Shown: one piece after another, positions 40,070 through 46,333 of the stretch
Layout: each line of letters begins with the position of its first letter
Numbering within the stretch: position 1 is the stretch's first letter
DNA from: Immundisolibacter sp049322795
GTDB lineage: Bacteria; Pseudomonadota; Gammaproteobacteria; Immundisolibacterales; Immundisolibacteraceae
NCBI GenBank assembly: GCA_049322795.1
Contig: JBMOQH010000020.1
Location: 1-52,375, forward strand
Direction of reading: 5' to 3'
Length of the DNA stretch: 52,375 nt
Program-made: the position numbers and the translations under genes
The notes under the pieces: model-generated
Databases searched by the model: none
Told to the model about the DNA's origin: nothing
The model's input: only the letters and a program-made list of their open reading frames with translations

Positions 40070-40720
40070 TCAGCGCTTCCCTTGGCCGCCCAGGTACAGG
40101 CTGACGGCCATATCACCCATGCGGTGCGTCAGAAAGCCCGCGTCGGAGTCGCTCACGGCGGCCAGGTAGTCCTGCGCCGCCTCGTGGTCCACGTTGTCCG
40201 CCAGCACCAGCGCGTTTTGCGCCAGGCTTGGCTCAAGCAGCCGCAGCACCGGCAGATAAAGACTCTTCCAGCCGTCAAGCAGCAGCAGGTCGACCGGGCC
40301 CGGCAGGTCCGCCAAAGTCAGCAGCGCATCGCCCTCCAGCAGCGTCACGCAGTCCGCCACGCCCGCCTCGGCGAGGTTCGCGCGCAGCGCCCGGCACTTG
40401 TCGGGGTGCGCCTCGGTGGTGGTGAGGTGTCCACCGCCGTCGCGCGCCGCGGCCGCCAGGTACAGCGTGCTCACGCCGTAGGACGCGCCGAATTCGACCA
40501 TGCGCCGGGCGCGTGCCGCCCGCGCCAACAGGTACAGCAGGCGGCCTTCGTCGGGCGACACGGCCAGATAGAACTCGCCCATGCGCACCAGGCCCTCGTC
40601 GTCCGGCAGCCGGCCGGCGGCCTGGGCGGCACGGCGCTCCGCCCAGCGCGCGCCGTCCAGGGCAGCCTCCTGGTGCAGGCGCTGCAAGACGGCGTCAAGG
40701 CGTGGTTCCCGCAAGGTCAT
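40070..40720 (-). CDS. O-methyltransferase-like SAM-dependent protein
   Basis: A 216-residue protein resembling family 3 O-methyltransferases (CCoAOMT/tRNA 5-hydroxyuridine type). Motif I is MVEFGASYGVSTLYLAAA (about 72-89), the acidic residue of motif II lies in TTTEAHPDKC, and PVDLLLLDGWK (about 142-152) matches the family DxxF/IDAxK region, with Trp where a metal-site residue usually stands. The substrate is unknown. ATG at 40720 has GAAGGA upstream; in-frame sequence before it is not family-like. The 40721-40884 interval to the next gene has a CCGCCGG / CCGGCGG stem (40840-40860) without a T-run. Confidence 0.85.
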   Translation of the reverse strand: MTLREPRLDAVLQRLHQEAALDGARWAERRAAQAAGRLPDDEGLVRMGEFYLAVSPDEGRLLYLLARAARARRMVEFGASYGVSTLYLAAAARDGGGHLTTTEAHPDKCRALRANLAEAGVADCVTLLEGDALLTLADLPGPVDLLLLDGWKSLYLPVLRLLEPSLAQNALVLADNVDHEAAQDYLAAVSDSDAGFLTHRMGDMAVSLYLGGQGKR

Positions 40721-40884
40721 CCGTACGTCCTTCGGTGATGTGTGGCCCTGCAATTTTGCGCGATCACGCCCGCTCGGCACAGGCGCACTGATCGCGGCCT
40801 TCCGCGCGGCACCGTGCCTACATGTCTTTCATTCGGCCACCGCCGGTTTGCTGCCGGCGGACACTGTCCGGTACGCGGATTTAT

Positions 40885-41829
40885 CTACAGGCGCGACATC
40901 ACTCCGGGCGCCAGCAACACGTAAAGCACCGTCGTTGCCGTCAGTGACGCAGTGAAAAGCTCGGAATCGAGTTTGAAGCGCTCGCTGATGGCAATACCGA
41001 CAGCCACCGAGGGCGCCATGGCCACCAGCACCGTGGCGGTTTCGAGTTCCCCGCCGAGTCCGACCAGCTGAGCCCCGAAGAGCCCGACGGCAAAGCCGAG
41101 GCCAAGCCGGATCGCCACCACCGGCACCAGGACATCAAGTCGGGACAGTCCGCGCAGCGTGAACGTGCTGCCGACCACGAACAGCAGAATCGGCACCGTG
41201 GCCTGCCCAAGCACCACGAAGGTCTGCACCAGTCCGCGCGGCAACGTGATGCCGCCGGCGTTCACCGCCAAGGCCACCACCGTTGCCCAGAACGGCGGCA
41301 TGCGCAACACCACCAGCGCGCTGCGCCAACCGACGGCGGCACCGCCGAACCACGCCGCCAGCACCACGCCGAGCGACCAGAACACCACCACGGTGGCGAA
41401 CATGTCGTACAGCAGCGGCACGCGCGCGGCGGAGCCGCCGAGCAATGAATCGACCACCGGCAACGCGGCGCCCAAACCGTTGCCGAAACTCGCGGCCAGG
41501 ATTGCCGCGCCGGCCTGCGGACGCGTCAGGCGGCCGGCGCGCAGCATGGCACCGAACACCAGCAGGCTGGCGCCAAGACACGTCGCGATGACGACCACCC
41601 CGGCCACGGGCACACGCAGCAGCGTGGTATCCGGATGCGCCGTCAGGAACACGCCCAGAATCATTGCCGGCGCCAACAGGTTGACCACCAGCGCATTCAA
41701 CACCTGGCGCACCTGGCCGATCGGCAGGCCGCCCGGCTGCAAATGCCGCCACACCACACCGACAGCGAGGATCAGGATCGTCGGCAACAGGCGTTCATAC
41801 ACGGCGCTCGGCCCTCTGTCCCCACCCAT
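40885..41829 (-). CDS. AEC family transporter
   Basis: A protein of about 314 residues with ten hydrophobic helices and the auxin efflux carrier (AEC/MdcF) pattern. This includes LNALVVNLLAPAMILGVFL (about 45-63), SFGNGLGAALPV (about 112-123) and the C-terminal ATVLVAMAPSVAVGIAIS. Such proteins export small carboxylates or related anions in bacteria; the substrate is not readable. ATG at 41829 gives a slightly long N-terminus, and GTG at 41802 (VYERLLP) would be a typical AEC start, with AGAGGG upstream. Confidence 0.85.
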   Translation of the reverse strand: MGGDRGPSAVYERLLPTILILAVGVVWRHLQPGGLPIGQVRQVLNALVVNLLAPAMILGVFLTAHPDTTLLRVPVAGVVVIATCLGASLLVFGAMLRAGRLTRPQAGAAILAASFGNGLGAALPVVDSLLGGSAARVPLLYDMFATVVVFWSLGVVLAAWFGGAAVGWRSALVVLRMPPFWATVVALAVNAGGITLPRGLVQTFVVLGQATVPILLFVVGSTFTLRGLSRLDVLVPVVAIRLGLGFAVGLFGAQLVGLGGELETATVLVAMAPSVAVGIAISERFKLDSELFTASLTATTVLYVLLAPGVMSRL

Positions 41830-41926
41830 CCGAGAGCGGCTCTTCCCGCTGCACGGTTGCCGCGCCGTGACCCCATCCGGGACCGGATGCGGCCACCATC
41901 ATCCACACGCCATGGCGTGGATGGCT

Positions 41927-42172
41927 TCACATCGTCTCGATCGAGATGCCTTCCTTGGGCAGCTTGCGACGCACTTCCTCAGCCTTGGCACGGCTCGAGA
42001 ATGTCATCGCCATGTCGATCCACGGCACCCAACACACCGGTTCGTCACTGTTCAGATACGACTCGCGGTCCGTGGTCAGCCGTTCGCGCTCGAAAATCTC
42101 GCCGCTTTCGCGATCGAGAAACTTGCCTTTGGAAAGCGTTTTCTTGGTCTGTTTGACAATCAGATAGGGCAT
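41927..42172 (-). CDS. Hypothetical 81-residue protein
   Basis: It starts MPYLIVKQTKKTLSKGKFLD from ATG 42172 and ends KEGISIETM. The N-terminal beta-rich part, the charged middle (SGEIFERERLTTDRESY) and the C-terminal AKAEEVRRKLPKEG helix make it look like a small real protein, but I do not recognise a family. GC is visibly lower than in its neighbours. A terminator-like hairpin lies 37-63 bp upstream of its start. Confidence 0.6.
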   Translation of the reverse strand: MPYLIVKQTKKTLSKGKFLDRESGEIFERERLTTDRESYLNSDEPVCWVPWIDMAMTFSSRAKAEEVRRKLPKEGISIETM

Positions 42173-42208
42173 GTCTAATTGAATCAATCGCCGTGGTTAA
42201 TGAAAACA

Positions 42209-42235
42209 CCCTGCCAACGGCAGGGCCTTTTATTT
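42209..42235. terminator. Terminator-like hairpin with no gene feeding it
   Basis: CCCTGCC (42209-42215), loop AAC, GGCAGGG (42219-42225), then CCTTTTATTT; on the other strand it is followed by TGTTTTC. It looks like a bidirectional intrinsic terminator, yet it stands between divergent genes. It could end a small RNA transcribed leftward from about 42390 or act as a leader attenuator of the 41927-42172 gene. The rest of 42173-42534 shows no coding frame I trust. Confidence 0.6.
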
Positions 42236-42478
42236 CGACTGAAAACGCGTCATCTCGCCGACTCGGCGCAACAAGCGACAGGACGTCTCATGTAGAAACG
42301 ATCAGCTTATTGCCGCTGGTATCGACCGATGGTCGTATCGGGCAACCCGTTCATGCGCCGGTGGGCATTCGACTTCAATTTCCCGGCGCAGGCGCAGTCT
42401 AGCACCCGGCCGTCGCGGCAACTCGCCCGGAAATGCGGTGGCGTGGCGACGCTTGCCGGTGCCCCTGTCCGCGGACGT

Positions 42479-42508
42479 TTCAACCCAAGGCCGGCACTGC
42501 ACTAAAAT
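42479..42508 (+). promoter_or_regulatory. Possible promoter of the coiled-coil membrane protein gene
   Basis: TTCAAC (42479-42484), an 18-base spacer and TAAAAT (42503-42508) form a moderate sigma-70 pair about 27 bases before the ATG at 42535. The -10 is good, the -35 partial. Confidence 0.4.
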
Positions 42509-42534
42509 GCCGCGCCCCCAGCAAGAGAGACACC

Positions 42535-42960
42535 ATGACCCGCAAGCAACTTGCCTTTGTGCTCGTCGTGGCGCTGCTGCCGGGTGGGTACGCCATTGCC
42601 CTCGAATCGACCCCGGGCAACAAGGCGGCGGCCGTAAAGGCAGCGGAAATCGACCCAGTGCTCGCGTTGCGTGCGCTGCAACGCGAGCACGATGCGCTGC
42701 TGGCGCAGCAGCCGGCCTTGCAGGAAGCGGCCGGCCAGGCCACCGCGCTGGCGGACCAGAACCAGCAACTCGACCAGCAAGTGCAGAGCCTGCAGGCGCA
42801 GCTCGACGGCTTGCGCGAGGAAGCAGCCCGCCTGCGCAGCGACGACCGGCGACGCTGGTTCATCACCGGCGCCGCGGTGCTCGCCGCCGGCACGGTGCTG
42901 GGCCTGGTGCTGCCCATGCTGCGCGGGCGACGGCGCGGTGGTTACGGCGGCTTCCGGTAG
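42535..42960 (+). CDS. Coiled-coil, C-terminally anchored membrane protein (SH3-less YgiM/TIGR04211-like)
   Basis: A 141-residue protein with a signal peptide or N-terminal helix (about 5-20), a coiled coil (about 40-105, Gln/Leu rich), and a C-terminal transmembrane helix preceded by RRRWFITGAAVLAAGTVLGLVLP and followed by a basic end. The tail closely resembles the C-terminus of TIGR04211/YgiM-type proteins, which normally carry an SH3 domain in the periplasm; that domain is absent here. The function is unknown. ATG at 42535 is chosen because the longer frame encodes a Cys/Arg-rich, unnatural N-terminus. Confidence 0.7.
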   Translation: MTRKQLAFVLVVALLPGGYAIALESTPGNKAAAVKAAEIDPVLALRALQREHDALLAQQPALQEAAGQATALADQNQQLDQQVQSLQAQLDGLREEAARLRSDDRRRWFITGAAVLAAGTVLGLVLPMLRGRRRGGYGGFR

Positions 42961-42977
42961 GCAATGGCCGCCGATAA

Positions 42978-42997
42978 AATATCAACCTATTGATATT
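42978..42997. promoter_or_regulatory. AT-rich palindrome upstream of minC
   Basis: AATATCAA (42978-42985) CCTA TTGATATT (42990-42997) is a perfect 20-base inverted repeat, followed by a run of A and T to about 43013. In this GC-rich genome such a site may be an operator or promoter element for minCDE. No known regulator site is recognised. Confidence 0.4.
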
Positions 42998-43145
42998 AAA
43001 AAATTAAATTATCCATTCGGGAAGGCGCGCCGACACCGGCGCAGGCACCGCGATACTTTTTGCAGCGGCTGCTAGGCGACCACCCCACCCTCTGCTAAGG
43101 TAGCGACGCCGCCGACGCGCGGCGTCCTCCAACCCGATTTTCCGA

Positions 43146-43904
43146 ATGGCCGCGAGCCCCCCATTTCGGCTCAAGGGCAGCCTTGTGACGCTGTCCATCC
43201 TGAAGCCGCTGACGACCGATCTGTCCGAAATCGAATCCGGCCTCGCGGCGCGGGTGGCACAGGCACCGGCGCTGTTCGACCGCGCTCCGCTGCTGATTGA
43301 CCTTGCCGACCTGCCGGACGCGACTGCCCTCGACCTGCCGGGCCTGCGCCGGCTCACGGCCGGCATGGGCTTCGTGCCGGTCGCCGTGCGTGGCGGCGGC
43401 GATGCCGTGGCCAGCCAGGCGGCGGCGATCGGTATCGGCGTGCTCGGCGAGGGGCGCCTGCCGCGGGACGCCGAACCGACCCCGGCCGTGGTCGAGGAGC
43501 CGCCGCCCACCGCTGCGGAGATCGCGGCGGCAAGCCCGGCCCCAGCAGCGGAGTCGGCAACGGCCTTGGCCGCGGCCCCGGTGCCCACGCGCGTGGTGAC
43601 GCAGCCGGTGCGTTCGGGCCAGCAGGTATACGCGCGCGGCGACCTGATCGTGCTCGCGCCTGTCAGCCCCGGCGCCGAGCTGCTGGCCGACGGGCACATC
43701 CACGTCTACGGCCCGTTGCGTGGGCGGGCGCTGGCGGGGCTGCGCGGCGACACCACGGCGCGCATCTACTGCCGTGCACTGGAGGCCGAGCTGATAGCCG
43801 TGGCCGGCTGTTTCCAGGTGGCGGACGATATCGACCCCGCGCTGCGCGGCCGCCCGGCGCAGGTGTATCTGAACGGCGAAGACTTGGTCACGGCCCCGCT
43901 GTAG
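43146..43904 (+). CDS. minC: Septum site-determining protein MinC
   Basis: A 252-residue inhibitor of FtsZ polymerisation. The N-terminal domain (about 1-105, beginning FRLKGSLVTLSILKP) and C-terminal beta-helix domain (about 150-250, RSGQQVYARGDLIVLAPVSPGAELLADGHIHVYGPL in pieces) are joined by an Ala/Pro-rich linker. The C-terminal domain binds MinD and carries it to the membrane. It heads the minCDE operon and ends 32 bp before minD. Confidence 0.95.
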   Translation: MAASPPFRLKGSLVTLSILKPLTTDLSEIESGLAARVAQAPALFDRAPLLIDLADLPDATALDLPGLRRLTAGMGFVPVAVRGGGDAVASQAAAIGIGVLGEGRLPRDAEPTPAVVEEPPPTAAEIAAASPAPAAESATALAAAPVPTRVVTQPVRSGQQVYARGDLIVLAPVSPGAELLADGHIHVYGPLRGRALAGLRGDTTARIYCRALEAELIAVAGCFQVADDIDPALRGRPAQVYLNGEDLVTAPL

Positions 43905-43936
43905 GCGGCCTCCCCCGGCACACGAGGAGCACTCTT

Positions 43937-44746
43937 TTGGCACGCATCATCGTCACCACCTCCGGCAAGGGCGGGGTGGGCAAGACCACCACCAGTGCTG
44001 CCTTCGGCACCGGGCTTGCGCTGCGCGGGCGCAAGACCGTGCTGATCGACTTCGACGTCGGCCTGCGCAACCTTGACCTCATCATGGGCGTCGAGCGGCG
44101 CGTGGTGTACGACTTCGTGAACGTCATCCACGGCGAGGCGCAGATCAATCAGGCGCTGATCCGCGACAAGCGCGTGGAGGGTCTCGCGATCCTGGCCGCC
44201 TCGCAGACCCGCGACAAGGACGCGCTGACGCTGGAAGGCGTCGGCCGCGTGCTGGACGAGCTCGCCAAGGAGTTCGATTACATCCTGTGCGACTCGCCGG
44301 CCGGCATCGAGAAGGGCGCGCATCTGGCCATGTACTTCGCCGACGAGGCGCTGGTGGTGACCAACCCCGAGGTGTCGTCGGTGCGCGACTCGGACCGCAT
44401 CCTGGGCCTTCTGGCCAGCAAGACGCGCGCCGCCGAGCAGGGTGGCCGGGTGCGCGAGCACCTGATCGTGACGCGCTATTCGCCCAAGCGGGTCGGCAAG
44501 GGCGAGATGCTGAGCCTCGACGACGTCGGCGAAATTCTGGGCATCCCGCTGCTCGGCGTGATTCCGGAGTCGCCCACGGTGCTGGCCGCGTCGAACGCCG
44601 GCACGCCGGTCATTCTCGAGCAGGCGAGCGACGCCGCGCAGGCTTACACGGACACCGTGGCGCGCTTTCTGGGCGAGGAAAAACCCCTGCGCTTCATCAC
44701 CGAGGAGCGCGGCCTGCTGCGGCGGCTGTTCGGAGGTCGCGCATGA
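43937..44746 (+). CDS. minD: Septum site-determining ATPase MinD
   Basis: A 269-residue ParA/MinD ATPase. The deviant Walker A is SGKGGVGKTTT (about 10-20), with the switch region IDFDVGLRNLDLIMG (about 37-51) and the membrane-targeting amphipathic helix at the C-terminus (ERGLLRRLFGGRA). The start is TTG at 43937, supported by GAGGAG ten bases upstream and by the invariant N-terminus ARIIVTTSGKGG; no ATG fits. It activates MinC and oscillates under MinE control. Its stop overlaps the minE start as ATGA. Confidence 0.97.
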   Translation: MARIIVTTSGKGGVGKTTTSAAFGTGLALRGRKTVLIDFDVGLRNLDLIMGVERRVVYDFVNVIHGEAQINQALIRDKRVEGLAILAASQTRDKDALTLEGVGRVLDELAKEFDYILCDSPAGIEKGAHLAMYFADEALVVTNPEVSSVRDSDRILGLLASKTRAAEQGGRVREHLIVTRYSPKRVGKGEMLSLDDVGEILGIPLLGVIPESPTVLAASNAGTPVILEQASDAAQAYTDTVARFLGEEKPLRFITEERGLLRRLFGGRA

Positions 44747-45015
44747 GGATCATCGAATTCCTGCGCGCTGGCCGCAAGAACAGCGCCTCGCTGGCCAAGG
44801 AGCGCTTGCAGATCGTGGTTGCCCACCAGCGGCGCGAGCAGTCCCGGCCGGCCTACTTCGCCAACCTGCAGCGCGACCTGCTGGAAGTGGTGCGCCGCTA
44901 CGTGACGGTCGAGGACAGCGCGGTCAAGGTGGACGTCGACCACCAGGGCGACTGCGACATCCTGGAACTGAACATCACCCTGCCGGACCAGCCGGCCGCC
45001 GGCGCGCGGGGTTAG
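44743..45015 (+). CDS. minE: Cell division topological specificity factor MinE
   Basis: A 90-residue MinE. It has the N-terminal anti-MinCD segment (SASLAKERLQIVVAHQR, about 14-30) and C-terminal topological specificity domain (about 35-85). It stimulates MinD ATPase and drives pole-to-pole oscillation. ATG overlaps the minD stop, so translation is coupled. It is convergent with tesA. Confidence 0.96.
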   Translation: MRIIEFLRAGRKNSASLAKERLQIVVAHQRREQSRPAYFANLQRDLLEVVRRYVTVEDSAVKVDVDHQGDCDILELNITLPDQPAAGARG

Positions 45016-45039
45016 GGGCGCAAGGCGCGTCCTGCCGGC

Positions 45040-45693
45040 TCAGGATTCGCCGGCCAGTGCCGGCAGGCCAAAGGCCGCCGCGAGCCAGCGCGCCACGTGA
45101 TCGGCGATCGGGCCCTGCGCCTCGCCCGTGGGATGAATGCCGTCTTCCTGAAAGAGCGCCGGTTCGTGGGCGATCGGTTCCAGCAGGAAGTCCAGCAGCG
45201 GCACGCCGGTCTCGGTGGCGACTTTTTTGAACAGCGCGTGGAACTGTCGCGTGTAGACGGGGCCAAAGTTCGGCGGAATCTGCATGCCGATCAGGCCCAC
45301 CCGCGCGCCGGCCGCCTGGGCGGCGGTGACCATGGCGCGCAGGTTGTCGGCGGTGGCGGCTAGCGGCTGGCCGCGCAGGGCGTCGTTGGCACCCAGCTCG
45401 ATGAGCACCAGCGCCGGGCGCTCACGCGCCAGCAGCGCCGGCAAGCGTGCCCGCCCCCCGGCGCTGGTGTCGCCGCTGATGGCGGCGTTGACCAGCGTCC
45501 AGTCCGGCGCGTGCTGACCGAGCCGCCCGGCCAGCAGCGCCGGCCAGGACGCGCCATCCGGCAGGCCATAGCCGGCCGACAGGCTGTCGCCGATGACCAG
45601 AATCGAACCCGCCGGCAGCCGGTTGGCTGCCCGCGCGCCGCCAGCCAACAACAGGAGCAAGACGCAGGTGATACGCGCCCAGGGAGTCGCCAA
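45040..45693 (-). CDS. tesA: Periplasmic arylesterase/lysophospholipase TesA
   Basis: A protein of about 217 residues of the GDSL/SGNH hydrolase family. It has a signal peptide (ARITCVLLLLLAGGARA), the nucleophile in VIGDSLSAGYG (about 33-43), the Gly/Asn blocks ISGDTSAGG and ELGANDALRG, and the catalytic Asp/His in EDGIHPTGEAQ. It hydrolyses thioesters, aryl esters and lysophospholipids in the periplasm. The start is TTG at 45693, behind GAGGTAA; no ATG fits. It is divergent from ybbA and the two 5' ends overlap by 26 bp. Confidence 0.9.
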   Translation of the reverse strand: MATPWARITCVLLLLLAGGARAANRLPAGSILVIGDSLSAGYGLPDGASWPALLAGRLGQHAPDWTLVNAAISGDTSAGGRARLPALLARERPALVLIELGANDALRGQPLAATADNLRAMVTAAQAAGARVGLIGMQIPPNFGPVYTRQFHALFKKVATETGVPLLDFLLEPIAHEPALFQEDGIHPTGEAQGPIADHVARWLAAAFGLPALAGES

Positions 45694-46333
45694 GTGGGTT
45701 ACCTCGCCGCAGGGAAGGCTGGACATCCTACATCCGGTCGATTTGCACATCGCCGCCGGTGAGCGCTGCGCCATCGTGGGACCGTCCGGCAGCGGCAAGA
45801 CGACGCTGCTGGCGCTGCTGGCGGGACTCGACCTGCCGAGCGCCGGGCGGCTGTGGCTGGCGGAGCAGGAACTCACCGCGCTCGACGAGGACGCCCGCGC
45901 CGCGCTGCGCCGCCAGCAGGTCGGATTCGTGTTCCAGAACTTCCAGCTGCTCGGCAACCTGAGCGCGCTCGACAACGTGGCGCTGCCGCTCGAACTGCGC
46001 GGCGAGGCCGGCGCCCGCGCCCGGGCGCGCGACATGCTGGAACGGGTGGGTCTCGCCGACCGCGCCCGCCATTACCCACCAACGCTGTCGGGGGGCGAGC
46101 AGCAGCGCGTGGCGCTGGCGCGCGCCTTCGTCGGCCGCCCACAGGTGCTGTTTGCCGACGAACCGACCGGCAGTCTCGATCGCGCGAGCGCACAGGCGGT
46201 GCTGGAGCTGATGTTCGACCTCAACCGCGCCGCCGGCACCACGCTGGTGGTGGTCACCCACGACGACGCGCTGGCCGAGCGCGTCGACCGCCGCCTGCTG
46301 CTGCGGGCCGGCCGGCTGACCGACCATGTCTGA
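45668..46333 (+). CDS. ybbA: ABC transporter ATPase YbbA (LolD-like)
   Basis: A 221-residue ATP-binding subunit. Walker A is GPSGSGKTT (about 37-45), the signature LSGGEQQRVALARAF (about 139-153) and Walker B VLFADEPTG (about 159-167). With the FtsX-like permease downstream it forms a YbbA-YbbP complex, a MacB-type mechanotransmitter probably acting on substrates in the periplasm. GTG at 45668 with AGGAG upstream is chosen; ATG at 45593 would add residues that overlap tesA more deeply. Divergent tesA and ybbA is a widespread arrangement. Confidence 0.88.
   Translation: MIRAQGVAKWVTSPQGRLDILHPVDLHIAAGERCAIVGPSGSGKTTLLALLAGLDLPSAGRLWLAEQELTALDEDARAALRRQQVGFVFQNFQLLGNLSALDNVALPLELRGEAGARARARDMLERVGLADRARHYPPTLSGGEQQRVALARAFVGRPQVLFADEPTGSLDRASAQAVLELMFDLNRAAGTTLVVVTHDDALAERVDRRLLLRAGRLTDHV

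Noticed and set aside
40840..40860. CCGCCGG / CCGGCGG stem between the AEC transporter and methyltransferase genes as terminator
   Set aside because: It has no T-run on the transcribed strand, so intrinsic termination is not supported.
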